Of a stretch of 64,000 nt of DNA, positions 29,760-41,894 are shown piece after piece. Both the position numbers and the translations under genes were made by a program. The first letter of the stretch is position 1, and each line of letters opens with the position of its first letter. The notes under the pieces are model-generated. The model was not told where the DNA came from. It made no database searches and saw only the letters and a program-made list of their open reading frames with translations. The DNA is from Diabrotica undecimpunctata (lineage: Eukaryota; Arthropoda; Insecta; Coleoptera; Chrysomelidae). The DNA is taken from positions 127,709,914-127,773,913 of the forward strand of contig NC_092809.1 in the NCBI RefSeq assembly GCF_040954645.1. Direction: 5' to 3'.

Positions 29760-30150
29760 AAAACAGAGTATTAAACTTTGTAAGATAGAAAGCACTTTTA
29801 TGTAATCGATACTTTACTCAACTTTGATTTTGGAAATTGGCCCTATTGTTCCAACCTTTCAGCATTTTAAGCTCTGTATAAAAAATAATATTTTTGGAGA
29901 GAAAACTTTTTTATATATCACGTATAATACACATTTTTGCTTTAAAGTTTCAGCAACTAGACGTCTCAATTTCCCACCGTATACTTGAGTTTCCTATAAA
30001 CAGAGACCGTAGAGGAAAATTGCAGATACAGGAAGAACTTTTGTGTAATCGATATCTAACTTCACACAAGTTCTATCTTTGAAATTGGCACCCTTGTTAC
30101 TTCTGCCAGCAGTATGCGCTCAAAATAAAACTAAAAGGGTTGGGATTGTT
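29760..30150. repeat. Diverged direct repeat, period about 243 bases
   Basis: ACTTTTRTGTAATCGAT occurs at 29794-29810 and 30037-30053. Similar sequence surrounds each copy (CAGAG upstream, GAAATTGGC and CTTGTT/ATTGTT downstream, a later GCTC). The units are clearly diverged. This may be part of a satellite or a TE terminal duplication. No protein seen. Confidence 0.5.
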
Positions 30151-31539
30151 CGCAACATACAAAATATTTAAATTTTTGAGATGTTTCGTATGGAGCAAAA
30201 ATATAAGTAAAACCGATCATGAAAGTTCAATATAACTTATGCATGATATAGCATATTACATAAAAGTCGAAAAAGTCATTCTTAACTACAAACACTGAAC
30301 ATTGAAAATACTAGATTATTTAATGATTTGTATTTATATAAATCTATTTACTGTAAATAAATCAAATCCTTGTATATGTTCTCCACTGCATGGTTGTTGT
30401 GGATTGTATATTTCTAAATTAAAAAAAAAATTACATTAAATTAATTAAATTTTTTGCAATAAAAGCCACTCTATAAATATTGTTTTCTTTGTAACAGTTT
30501 TTGTTGTAAACAGCATTTAGTTTTTAAATTTAAAATAAATTTAATGTAGCAGATGTTTATATTTTGTATTTTCATGCAAAGTATTTAATTAGAATTTATT
30601 TATGTGTGTATTTACAATAGATTAAAAAGTGTAATTTTCATTCGAAAAACAATGTTTATTATTTTCGTCACATAAAATTTTAATTAACGAACGCTAACAT
30701 TCCATAGCCATATATTTTTTTTTCTGCTAAAATCGATTTTCATTATGAATAAAATGTTTAAATAAAAAAAATATGCGGTAATTTTATCCGTTTTCAAATG
30801 ATAGTAATAAATATTACTCTAAGGAAATAAGCATAATTTAAGGAGATTCAGGATTCCAATATTTAGGTATACTACATAAAAAGCATTATAATGAAAAGAG
30901 TTCCACAAAATTGAAGTTTTAAATTATAAAGTACGATTTCTCACACCTCGGGTTTGTTACTTTAATCGGTAGTCCTCACTAGACAGTAAGTACATTAAAC
31001 ACACTTATGGTTAGATGGCACTACAACAAAATGTCATTGTTGCTACTAATTACGATAAAGTGGAGCTATTAACCGAAGCTAATGTAATGTAAACAGTGCA
31101 AGGTAATAGTGAGGCTGTGTCTCAACGAGGATAACCCAACGGCTGCTTTTGTGAATTATAAAAATTTTGTTTTGTTTTTCTATACTGATTTTTTTATCTA
31201 TTTAACCAAAAATCTAGGTATATGTTCATATTCGGAGACTAACTTATCTTGTTGATACTGTGATGACGTTTTCTTCCTTTGTATATTTAATTTCTATGTT
31301 ATATGATATATAATGCGAGTGAGATTCGATTCATTTGATTAGATGTTGGTTTGAATAAGTTTCAAAAACTATTTTGGATCCAACCGGTTAGTCTAGCCAT
31401 AGTTTTTTTTATCCCTTTGCGACGTTTTGATTGTTTATTAAAACTATTGTAATTTTATACTTCCTTATTTATGGTAGACAAAAGAAACAAACAAGGATGT
31501 TGTATGTCCCTAACATTGTGTAGGAGACGTAGGCGACGT
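30151..31539. other. No gene recognised
   Basis: Strongly AT-rich. The stretch 30950-31140 is less AT-rich but has no conserved frame and no pairable TIR. Confidence 0.4.
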
Positions 31540-31860
31540 GGAAGACGTGGAAATGGGACTACGAAAATCTAGAGTATATGACAAGCAAACTTATTTAGAA
31601 ATATCGGAAATGGGGCCAAGAAGTAAATGTCAAAAAAACTGAATACATGTGTATGGAAGAAAAACAATAAAATTTAATTTTAAAACAGCTACACCAACAA
31701 ACAAATCACTGTAAAATGTATAAATATTTGGGTAAAAAGATTAAAGACAACAGGAACCACCAACGACTTTTGAAGTTAAAGATGCAGTTAAAAACTAGCC
31801 ACAAACAAATCATCCGGAATAAATAATCTCTCAGCTGAACTCTATAAAAAGGTAGCCATG
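31540..31860 (+). pseudogene. Scrambled RT fragments of non-LTR elements
   Basis: The plus strand first reads KYRKWGQEVNVKKTEYMCME with MYKYLGKKI, the post-YADD block 'W.L.VN..KTEYM'. Next, a different segment reads LATNKSSGINNLSAELYKK, an N-terminal RT block normally hundreds of residues upstream. The inverted order means at least two separate truncated copies or a rearrangement. Confidence 0.6.
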
Positions 31861-31864
31861 ATAG

Positions 31865-32260
31865 ATGAAAGATGCCATAAAACGATTAGAGGCATTTGAA
31901 ATGTGGTTCTACCGACGCATATTGAGGGTTTCATGTATACACCACACAAGTAACATAACTATTCTCCAGAGGTTAAGAAAATACAAAGAAATTCTTAAAA
32001 CCATAAAAAACAAAAAACTGACTTTCTTCGGCCACATCATGTGTAATGATAAATACCGAATTCTACAGTTGATTCTACAAGGCAAGATTAAGGGTAAGAG
32101 AGTCCCTGGACGTAGACGTATATCCTGGCTGGTCAATTTTAGGAAGAGGACTGGACTTACGCCAACTCATCTATTTCGAATTGCTGTGAATAGAATAAGA
32201 TGGGTCAATGTGGTCGCCAACATTTATCTGGTCTAGAAGATAAGCACATTTAGAAGAAGC
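31865..32260 (+). pseudogene. C-terminal region of GAA-tailed non-LTR retrotransposon
   Basis: This open frame reads AIKRLEAFEMWFYRRILRVS, then KTIKNKKLTFFGHIMCNDKY, GRRRISWLVNFRKRTG and NRIRWVNVVANI. It corresponds to the thumb and C-terminal domain of the 26.4-29.3 kb family. The tail is a short AGAAGAAG at 32251-32258. The 123-codon frame is open but has no RT catalytic core. Confidence 0.8.
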
Positions 32261-32299
32261 CGTGATACCATAATAGCCTTACAGCAGCTAATATAGACA

Positions 32300-33610
32300 C
32301 CATACACACAAAAAAGAAGGTATCTTTGATTGCTCTAACCACAGAGGAATTACGCTTCTACTCATAAAGCAGCGTATAAAATATTTTCCACAGTACTATG
32401 TTATCGTATGGCACCATATGTAAAACGGACAGTAGAAAAATATCAGGTCAGTTTTAGAGGTGGCAAATCGACAATTGCCATTGTCGATTTGCACATGGCA
32501 ACCGTGAAACAAACTTTGAAAAGCAATGAAAGTGCTAGGAATACCATATCAGTTGGTAAATGTAACGAAACTAATTCTTGAAAAGTTGAATGTAGAGTAC
32601 GAATTCAGGAGAAACTGTCTGAAACTTTTAAAACAAATAACCCAGGGAGACCCCTTTCTCCTATATACTGTTTAACCTGGCTCTGGAAAAAGTAATACCT
32701 TTATTACAAATCACAGCCACTGTTTTATTATATAATAAATCAGTGCAAATCCTTGCCTATACTGATGATATCAATATTGTTGGGAGAACGAAAAACGCTA
32801 TACAAAAGACGTAGGTAGCAATAAAATAATCAGCTACAAAAATGGGTTTAACAATGAACTCCAACAAAACGAAGTATATGAAAATAAGCACGCAACCACA
32901 AATTCTACGACCATTTGTTATAGAAAACGACATCATCGAAGCAGTAAACGAATTTTTATACCTAATGGAGTGTAGAAAAGACGATACAACTTCGAACTTT
33001 ATGGAATATACTAGGAACCTGATATCGTAAAACATATTAGGATAGGACGTCTGAGGTGAATAGTCATTGGTCACAGAAGAAGAGGAAGACCCAGAACAAG
33101 GTTCTTTGATAACATCGATGAAGACAAGAGAAATATGGAAATACGTGCTATCGATGATGATAATTAAACGCAGTAATAACCAGGGAAGACAAATCATCCG
33201 GCAATTTAACACCATACTGTGGCATAAAAATATTTCGAAAGAAAATAAATAAATACGAAATCTATAATAACATTATCAAAAACATTGTTATGTATGAAAG
33301 CAAAATATGCCCACTGAAGAAGAAGGCCATTAAGACTTCGGAAGCAAAATAAATGGATTATTGGATCAGAGCGACCGGAAGTCAAGATTATACAGAATAA
33401 TAAACGAGAGAATTCAAGATATCATAACCGTTAAACATAGAATAACAGAGGACATCAGACTCAACCAACTAAGATGATATGGACACGTACAAAGTATGTA
33501 CAGCAGAATCTCAAAAAAATTATTAAACCATATACCGCAGGGAAGACGAAAGAAGGACAGACTGAGAAGTAGTCGACAAGGTTAAAAACGCGAGAGGAAT
33601 AGAAATGTAA
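32300..33610 (+). pseudogene. Degenerate non-LTR RT of another family
   Basis: Plus-strand pieces in order are HRGITLLL, LGIPYQLVNVTKLI, QITQGDPF with shifted LYTV, then LAYTDDINIVGRTKNAIQK (the catalytic YxDD as YTDD). They continue with GLTMNSNKTKYMKISTQPQI, IENDIIEAVNEFLYLMEC, GHRRRGRPRTRF and a second C-terminal stretch, IYNNIIKNIVMYESKICPLK, EAK, a stop, MDYWIRATGS. Last come GRRKKDRL and VVDKVKNARGIEM at about 33540-33610. The duplicated C-terminal portions suggest two overlapping copies. Frame breaks every 50-100 codons. Confidence 0.7.
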
Positions 33611-33652
33611 TAAAGAAATAAATATTTATATAATATAAGGTAGGTGTGTGCA

Positions 33653-35728
33653 CGGAAACGAAAGAAAATGAAAGAGAAAATATAGACCAGAAATGGCACT
33701 CCATTAAAACTATCATTACAGAAACAGCAGAGAAGTGTATAGGTCGGAAGAGAAAAGCAAAAAGAAATAAATGGTTTGATGAAGAATGTGAGGATACCTC
33801 AAAAAAGCAAACAAAACAAGAATCGACTACCTAGCAAACCCGACGGATGAAAAGCGTGAACAATACAATAGAGAATGAGCCTTAGCCAGAAGAACAGTAA
33901 GGAGAAAAAAGAGACAACATTTACAACAACAAATTGAAAAAGTAGAACGTGAACACAGAAGCAAGCAAAATAAAAAATTCTACAAAGAAGTAAGACAACA
34001 TAATAAAGGTGCATATATAAGAACACCGAACTTTGTGAGAGATAAAAATGAGCAAATGATTACAGCTGAAAATAAAATGGGCTGAATACTTTAAAAGTCT
34101 TCTAAATGTCCAGGTAGACGCGGATGGAAATAAAGCAAATTGTGAGTACCAAACGGCCGAGATAGAAGTACCGCCGATAAGCCTGGAAGAAATTATCACG
34201 GCGATAGAAACCCTAAAAAATGACAAATCCCCGGGACTAGACAATATTGATGCAAAACTGATTAAAAAAGGAGGGCATGAACTTAGAACTAAAATACACC
34301 AATTAATGAAAGAAGCCTGGGAACAAGAAATAACGCCAAAAGAATGGAGTGGATGTATTATCGTGCCAATACATAAAAAAGGCAGAAAGGATACATGTGG
34401 CAACTACAGCGGAATCTCACTAATCGGTACTACATAGAAGATATTAGCTTCAGTTGTACTAAAACGATTACTGCCATATACAGAGGAAATTATTGGCGAT
34501 TACTAATGCGGCTTTAGGCCTGGAAGATCAACGATCGACCAAATATTTACTATCAGACAAATGCTAGAAAAGTATTGGGAATATAATAAAGAAGTACACC
34601 AGATCTTCATAGATTTCAAACAAGCATATGATTCCATAGATCGCTTAAAACTGTGGAGTGCAATGAAGGAGTTAGGCGTACCAAAGAAGCTGACCATGAT
34701 TGCGCGAATGTGTGTCAACAATTCCTTTGCACAAGTTAGAATAGGAGGCAAAACTTCAAAGGCTTTCGGCATAAGCATCGGACTCAGACAGGGAGACCCG
34801 CTGTCCCCATTACTATTTAACCTAGCATTGGAATATGCAATGCGAAAAATCTATACCAGAGTCAAATCAGACATAACTGCCAGAGGAGCAAATATTATTC
34901 TCGCATTTGCAGATGATGTAGATGCAGTAGCACAGACAACACTGGAAGTTAAGGATATAGTATCGAACTTTGAAGAAGCAACACTAAACGTAGGCCTGAA
35001 AATAAACGAAGAAAAAACTAAATACATGGTCGTATCAAAAAAGGAACGACAGCGAATAAGACAAAACATTACCATAAACGATCATAATTTTGAGGTGGTC
35101 AAAGAATTCAAATACCTAGGAGCAACAATTACCAGTGAAAACATAGGAGAACGGGAGGTTGAAATACGAATACTGGCGGGGAATAAATCATTCTTTGCCA
35201 TTCAACATCTAATGAGGTCAAAGCTTCTCTCAAGACATGCCAAAATCCAAATGTACAAAACCATAATACGACCAGCAGTGACATATGGAAGTGAAACATG
35301 GACATTGAGAAAGAAAGAAATCAATAAGCTATTAGTATGGGAACGCAAAATCCTGCGAATTATATATGGCCCTTGCAGGGACAGCGTGACAAATGAATGG
35401 AGGAGCAGATACAACAATGAAATAGAGACTCTCTTCGGGAAAGGAAACATCGTAAGATACATAAAAGCCAATAGATTAAGATGGGCAGGCCACGTGGTAC
35501 GGAGTGATGACGACAGACTGATTAGCAATGTGTTTTGGGAAAGACCAGATGGTAGAAGATCGACAGGAAGGCCTAGAAAAAGGTGGAAAGACGCAGTCAG
35601 GGAAGACCTGGAGAAGATGGAAGTAAGGCCATGGGAAATAATAGCACATGATCGGAATCAATGGAAGGCAATAGTAAACGCGGCAAAAATTCACGAAGAG
35701 TTGTAAAAGCCAATGATGATGATGATAA
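33653..35728 (+). mobile_element. 5'-truncated non-LTR retrotransposon with GAT tail and TSD
   Basis: TGTGTGCA occurs at 33645-33652 and 35729-35736 and brackets the copy. The 3' tail is ATGATGATGATGATAATG at 35713-35730. The copy contains the linker and N-terminal RT region (33653-34560, with stops) and the long RT frame at 34561-35706. The truncated 5' end, microsatellite tail and 8 bp TSD fit target-primed insertion. Confidence 0.7.
34160..35706 (+). pseudogene. RTE-like reverse transcriptase, largely open
   Basis: Before the long frame, LEEIITAIETLKNDKSPGLD, EWSGCIIVPIHKKGRKDTCG and, beyond stops, CGFRPGRSTIDQIFTIRQ show the RT continues upstream. The 381-codon open part (34561-35706) has VHQIFIDFKQAYDSIDRLKL, SIGLRQGDPLSPLLFNLALE and the catalytic box FADDVDAVA at about 34906-34932. 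Most relatives have YADD. GLKINEEKTKYMVVSK, FKYLGATITSENIGE and YGSETWTLRKKEINKL follow. The C-terminus has RLRWAGHVVRSDDDRLISNV, GRRSTGRPRKRWKDAVREDL and a stop. Lack of the endonuclease and the stops near 34435 and 34503 make the copy dead, but it is one of the better-preserved RTs here. Confidence 0.85.
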
Positions 35729-35736
35729 TGTGTGCA

Positions 35737-36026
35737 AAATTGACAGACGCAAAAAATTATTTATGGAGCAAAAATAATTTTTGCAAATAAATGTTTATGG
35801 ATGTGTCTCGAATGTTACTTAAATAATAAGCTTAGGTTCTCAAATCAAAGCTAAAAAAATGTAAAACAAACGAAAATGAATACGTATGTACTTTACAAAA
35901 CCTTAAGTTCTGTTTTTTCCTATTATAGTATGTAGTTTTATGTTTTGTATTAGTATATTAAAGTAGTTTTAGTAGTTTTACATTTATGTATAGAATTATA
36001 TTGCTTGAATTAATCAAATAATCAAA
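35737..36026. other. No gene recognised
   Basis: AT-rich spacer between the non-LTR copy and the inverted-repeat element. Confidence 0.4.
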
Positions 36027-37406
36027 TAGCCCAGTCTGGTTAAAAAAAAAGGTCGAAAAATGTTTCGCAGATATCTAAAGCTTTTAAGACATAGGTGGAG
36101 GTTACTAGATGACGAATATAATATGAAAAGGTACTCATATTTTTACCTTGCGTTTTTTTTAAACAATAATTAAATGGTCACAATTTGATTTTTTGTCTAT
36201 AAGTTTTTTCCCTGATATTTTAAATAAACAATATTTATATCAATCTTTATATCAAGAATATCTTTATTTTCCCTTTTTTTCAATTAAAATTGATAAATAA
36301 TTTACGGAGATATTTGCAAAAAACCAGTTTTTTGCACTAATTTTTAAATTTTATTTATTTTTTTATTAACAAAATAAAATATTATTAATACATTTAAACA
36401 TCGAGGAATTACCGTCTTTTAAATTTGTGCGAAATTGCCCCCGATCGGTCAAATAGTTTAAAAGTTATTTAATTTATTTATCCCTGAGGCTAATTATTTA
36501 AACTATTGAGCTTGCCCTATGCATGATGCTAGACATATTCAGCAAATTTCATAGGATTCTTTAAGACTTAGACTATCTCAGAAGTTAAATGCATATTGAG
36601 TTTACATCGAAATTATTTATAAAATAAACTTTTTAAAAAGGTGTATGTTTTTTACTTATAAACAATTGTAATAACTTTTATATTTTTCAAGCTACAGACT
36701 TGCACGTACAACCATTAGATAGATGGTAAAAAAACTCACATTAAAAAAAACCTATAACCAATAGCAACGAAGTTAGCGACTATTTTTTAAAAAATCGTAT
36801 CTCCACTGTTTATAAATATTAAGAAGTAAAATTTGCACAAATTTTGAATGAAATTCTAAACTTTATACTGAAAGTTATAGCTATAAAATTGGAATAACTG
36901 TTTTAGCTCCGTTTTTTTTTTCGACATCGGAACTTCAAATTAAAACATGTAGGAAAAATTTACATTATTTTGGCTTTCATTGCAGCTGGAAGCCTATTTT
37001 TTTATTCTGGGGTAGCTCGTCGAAATATGAATAACTACATAGTTTTCACTGGCACTGGTAATTATAAAATCCCGGAAAATCAACATATATTTTTTTTCAT
37101 TTTATATCAATGATGTAATAATACTTAATATATTTTATAAATTAAATTTCAGGTAATTTTTTACACATTATATTATTATATTCCTTATATTAATTATAAA
37201 TTTTTGTATTTTTATAATTAACACTATTGATTTTTATTCTATTTTTCGTACAAATATGATATACAATATTAATCTAATCTGCGTTACTGCTTTTATAAAA
37301 TAAGTCGATTTTTTCATCACCTGTCTTAATACATTTTGCAATGTTTATTGAACTTTACTTTTCTTATTTTCTTTATATACATTGGTTTAAAAGTTAAAAT
37401 TTGGTT

Positions 37407-37865
37407 AATTCATTCGACTTCACTGTCAGCTCTGAACCTTTTAGTTGTAGGTTGTTTGTCTTTACTTATTAAATCAGTCTCTAAATATACATTTTCAGAA
37501 ACACTGTCGTCGTCAAACGTAACTGTACCGAGGTTGCAGCATATTTTCTCCTCTACTTCTTCCTCAGTACAATTTATGCCCAAGTTCGTACAATTCAAAC
37601 CATGTTTTGTGCACCTACGTCTAGTAGTTTTGCAACTTGTGGTGCATTTGCATGTAATGTGCTTTAATGTCTCTTCGTGAATTAAATTATCTAGAGTATA
37701 AATTGGTTCAAAACCAGTGGCACTTTGTCTCCAACCATAGGCACAAGCATCTAACTTATTACCTAACCACATTTGGAATTGATAGTAAACCCAAAGAACA
37801 TGCTGTTTGGCTGCACCTTCAGTTGGTGGCAGAGTTTTTAGTTTAAAAGATAATTACAGATATTT
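37407..37865 (-). pseudogene. Cysteine-rich C-terminal domain of an uncharacterised arthropod TE-associated protein
   Basis: The minus-strand frame reads LKTLPPTEGAAKQHVLWVYY, then QFQMWLGNKLDACAYGWRQS. A cysteine cluster follows, KHITCKCTTSCKTTRRRCTK then HGLNCTNLGINCTEEEVEEK, and the frame ends after KRFRADSEVE. I recall this combination ('LPPT…AAxxH.LRVYYQ…WLGN…GW…C.C..GC….C.C.…GLxC') as the end of large repetitive uncharacterised insect proteins. No enzyme domain is visible. The upstream coding region should lie to the right on the minus strand, but only AT-rich sequence and the arm are there. So this is a truncated copy, or an internally deleted element. Confidence 0.5.
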
Positions 37866-38373
37866 CTGCTGAATTGTAAGTATCTTAAATCATTTAAAGA
37901 TAGTGTATCGTTGTGTTTTTTTTATAATTTTTTATTATAATTAATTATTTATTCAATAGTTTTAAATATTACTTACAATTTTTAATCAAAAAGTAATTAA
38001 ATAAATTTAGTTAAAACTTTTTTGTTCAAAATACACAAAATATTTTACCCAAAGAAGAATTAAGTATATTGCTTTCTAAAGACACACTGAGACTGGCGAA
38101 ATTTTGGAGCGTGGAGCTGAAACAGTTTCCCCTCCACTTTCCTATGTCGATTTTTCGAAAATACCTTCGTTTCGACAGGCTGTAAGTTCCGAAAAATTGT
38201 ATAAATTTTATAGATATAAGTTTTAATATAAAGTTTAGATTTTCATTCAAAATTTGTGCAAATTCTACTTCTTAATGTTTATAAACAATGGATATATAAT
38301 TTTTTAAAAAATAGTCGCTAACTTCGTAGCTATTGGTCATAGAAGGTTTTTTTTTAAATGTGAGTTTTTTATA

Positions 38374-38831
38374 CTCGGTGCGCTATTCCCAGTCCGAACT
38401 GTCTAGTGAATTTAGTAATTATTTTTTTTGCGAAGTTAGTTACTTTTTGACAGACTAAAAGTGGCTGGAAATTACTATACAAACAAGCACACGTACTCAT
38501 AGCCAATATTAATAGATAGTAAATAAACTAAATACTAAAAAAAAATTGAACTTTTCGAATTACCGACAATCAATATTTATTTATCTGCACCATATAATAA
38601 ATAGTTATGTTAAATTATAACAACTAAAATATATTTTTTAAATATACACTACCCAAAATTTGATGGATTTAGTATACACTTCCACTATTTGAAATAATTC
38701 TTCTTTTTTTAAAGAAAGAAGTCTGCAATAGTTGGATACTTGAGCTATTAATACTGAGAAGTAGGAATTGTTGTGTTGTAGGTTTCCGACAATGAATCTG
38801 TCAAAATAATGCCCGAGCTAAGCGAATGGAG
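38374..38831. mobile_element. 458 bp MITE inserted at TA in the right arm
   Basis: TA flanks both ends (38372-38373 and 38832-38833). The left arm of the same element (around 36725) shows the uninterrupted site. The ends are only weakly inverted: CTCGGTGCGCT against CTCCATTCGCT (8 of 11). There is no coding capacity. A TA duplication suggests a Tc1/mariner-type parent. Confidence 0.55.
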
Positions 38832-39109
38832 TATACCAGCTTTCTAATGGTTGTACGTACAAGTCTGTAGCTTGAAAAATATAGAAGATATTACAATTGT
38901 TTGTGAAATCACAATCTTTGAAAAAGCTTATAGCCAAAAAATCAAATTGTGACCATAAATTATTGTTTAAAAAAAACGCAAGGTAAAAATACGAGTACCT
39001 CTTCATCTATTCGTCATCTAGAAACCCCCACCTATGTCTTAAAAGCTTCAGATATCTGCAAAAAATTTTGCCGTGAAATCGATGATTTTTGCATAACCAG
39101 ACTGGGCTA

Positions 39110-40699
39110 AAAGCTCCAATTTTTTTTATGTATTTATGGACTGTAAAACCTGACAATAGCGACCACTTTTATATAACGGCCAATTGTTCTTTTGTTTTTA
39201 GTGCCCATTATTGACAGATTTTCCTATATTATCAAAGCGGTTTTTTAAATCAATTATATTTTTGTCTTTATAATAACTTGGTAAAAACAATATTTAAAAA
39301 ATTGGATCAAACAAGGCGAAATATATTGATTTCAATTGATTTAATTTTATTAAAAATAAAACTATTTAGAATAACAAATATTTGTTTTATCCAGTATGCT
39401 GAAATATTAGAGGGAACTCTTGTATATTAAATTAAAGTTTAAGTAAGAACAGACTGATCCATATTTTTATATTAACTTTGGCTCTAAAAATGTTATAATT
39501 TTATCTACACTTATATTAAAACATAACTAATAGTTCCAAAGACTTTAAAAGTGGTATATAGTTTTTTTGCAAGCTTTTAAATTTTAAAATCTCTTTAAAA
39601 CTCCCAAACTATCTCAGCTATACTTTTTGCACTCTAAATTTTTATGTCTTTTTCAGCTCGTAAAACATTTACGAGTGCTAAAATTACGAGAATCAAAATT
39701 TTAACATAAGCTAACAAAATGAACTCGGAATTAACACCCCTTGTGCGAAGTATACATCAAATTAGGGTAAAAATACAAATTATGTTTATCTTTCATCTAG
39801 AAGATATTTTCCTCCTTCGTTTTCTCTTTTAATTTTCCAGAGGTGTAGGTGATCTAAAAAAGAAATTGTCGCTGTGTTGAAATAAATATTAATATTTAAG
39901 TTGCTTGTTTAAACTTTTATATAAAGTAAATAGTTTGCTTTTTATGATGTATCTATAAGAACTAATTTACAGGTATGATATTGTTATTAATAACTGCAAC
40001 TGCTATCTCCTCGTAGACACTTTGTCTCAGGACCAGCAACCTCATGTAGAGCCGTACGTTGCCATGTTATCAATTCCACTGGTAACTTTAGCATCTTAAT
40101 ACATAAGATCGAATAATGTAACCCAAATTTAAATTTTTGCAGCGAAGTAGGTAAATCCGTAATGACAATTTTGGGTCTCTGTTGCATAATGGACATCCTT
40201 CTAAAAGTAGCTCCGGCTGCTTAATTCTGCATGTGATTTCAGCATGACTCTCTGTGTTACAGTTTGACTGATATCCATAGTAAACAATTTGATCAACTTG
40301 CCATTTATATATACAGATAACGACATTGTTTTGTTGACCATAGCAATTAAGATATATTGTAATCCCATCTCTAGAGTATATTTATTATAATGTTCTAAAA
40401 CTAATTTTTTGGATATTTTTCAGCCTTAATAGCAATACAAATAAATAAGTAAGTAAATAAGTAATATGCTTTATGGTCACTGAAAATTAAACAAGTTTTA
40501 TGGACAAAGTTTATAACAATAAGACAAGAAAAAAGAAAAAAAAATCAGAATAAGAATCGTTTGTACTTTTAAATAAAAAAAAAAACAATAGAATTCTTCC
40601 AAACTTAAACATAAAAAATACTACCTAATTATGAACCTACAAACTTCGTAAAATGTACCTAACAAAAAATCAAAATTAGGAAAGCAGATTACTGAATTA
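39110..40699. other. No confident gene; a cysteine-containing open stretch on the minus strand at 40110-40330
   Basis: Mostly AT-rich. On the minus strand about 40330-40110 reads VVICIYKWQVDQIVYYGYQS, then NCNTESHAEITCRIKQPELL and LEGCPLCNRDPKLSL. In another frame further on it reads LPVELITWQRTALHEVAG, then PETKCLRGDSSCSY and a stop (39987). The composition is protein-like but unrecognised. It could be an old exon or an unknown TE. Confidence 0.3.
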
Positions 40700-41715
40700 A
40701 GGGCTCAAATATTCGACCTCCTTGTGCTAAACAGTAACCAAATCTGTCATACAGATTTCTTCTCATATTTTGGAGTAGGGCTGGTGTAATGCTTGCAGAG
40801 ATATGAAATATTTTTGCCCTTAATTCGACTAGGGTTGTGGCCCTTTCAAACTGATGCCTATAAATGATTTCTTTGAGAAAACCCCAAAAAAAGAAATCGC
40901 TAGGTACTAAGTTACAGGATCTAGCCTGCTATTTAATTGTACCACGTGTGCTTATCAGTCGATCAGAAAACGTTTGACTGAGGAAGTCAATAGTTGCTCT
41001 AGAGTTGGGAGCCGAACACCCATCCCGTTGGAAATAAACCTCGTGAAAATTAACGGGAAGGCCTCGAACTGCCGGAATGATCCCATTCTGTAAAAGTTGT
41101 AAATATTTCGGCCCTTTTAGGTTTCCATCGATAAAAAATGGACCGACGATATGGTCGCCTAACATCCCAGTACAAACATTTAACTTTTGCGGATACTGCG
41201 CTCGCACTGAAACACAGAGGAGCTTATTTTTCCGAGAATAATACCTTGCAACGGATAGATTGTGTTTTTTATGTAATGAAAATTAAGATTCGTCAGAAAA
41301 TAAAATATTATTTAAAAAGTGTACATTTTAATTTTGTTTATTTAACATAAATTCACAAAACTCCATCTGCCTAAAGTTATCTTCCGGAAACAGTTCTTGT
41401 GTTGGTTGTATCTTAAAACAGTGATACCCATTCTTTTTGAGAACTCACTGGACAGTTCGGGCATTCACGTTAACTTTTCTAGCAATTTGTACACTATTGC
41501 AGGGTTCACTAGCTTCCACAAAAGCACAGATATCAATATACCTGTTTTGACGCTTCTCATCGGCAGGTCTAGCACGTGGTTCATTACCTTCATGACACTT
41601 TTTACAACTGTTTACACATCCTAAAGTTTGAAAATGTTTAATGGTATTTTTAACTGTTGTAACACTTTGTGGGCGCCTATTTTCGAAGGCAACAATAAAT
41701 AAATCAATTACTTCG
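40700..41715 (-). pseudogene. Mariner-related DDE transposase, nearly full length, frameshifted
   Basis: The minus strand starts with SIREVIDLFIVAFENRRPQS and VTTVKNTIKHFQTLGCV. The helix-turn-helix region is VEASEPCNSVQIARKVNVN with GYHCFKIQPTQELFPEDN. FCEFMLNKQN and NILFSDES hold the first catalytic Asp. Then come RAQYPQKLNVCTGMLGDHIV, GPFFIDGNLKGPKYLQLLQN and YFQRDGCSAPNSRATIDFLS (second Asp). After a stop, QARSCNLVPSDFFFWGFLKE has Asn where the family has Asp (SPDLTPLD), though the later Asp of SDFF remains. The protein ends with YDRFGYCLAQGGRIFEPLIQ. Frame breaks occur near 41210 and 40930. It is the same broad DDE family as 53596-55700. Confidence 0.8.
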
Positions 41716-41894
41716 CGTATCGAATGACCCTGAAAGTACCATTAAACGGTATACAACGTAATGGCATTTTATTAATTTTTTTATTCTTTCAGAAATTCGT
41801 TTGAAATTTTTAATGTCAATGTAACAATTACGATAATTCGTACCTACTGTGAAATGAATATAGAGGTGGAAACGTGTCACAGCGATTGCCATTG

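Larger units (their letters stand above)
36027..39109 (-). mobile_element. DNA transposon with long inverted arms and a cysteine-rich protein
   Basis: TAGCCCAGTCTGGTTA at 36027-36042 is exactly inverted at 39094-39109. Further inverted blocks extend the arms: 36080-36200 with 38925-39060, 36655-36725 with 38838-38905 (AAGCTACAGACTTG region), and 36725-36900 with 38190-38372 (AGTCGCTAACTTCG region). The target duplication may be TA if the TA at each tip belongs to the host. The right arm carries a 458 bp insertion (38374-38831) that the left arm lacks. The centre encodes a minus-strand Cys-rich protein. The superfamily is not identified. Confidence 0.65.

Noticed and set aside
33799..34403. 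Long minus-strand ORFs over the non-LTR linker and RT
   Set aside because: Antisense to the conserved plus-strand LINE blocks (LEEIITAIETL and others).
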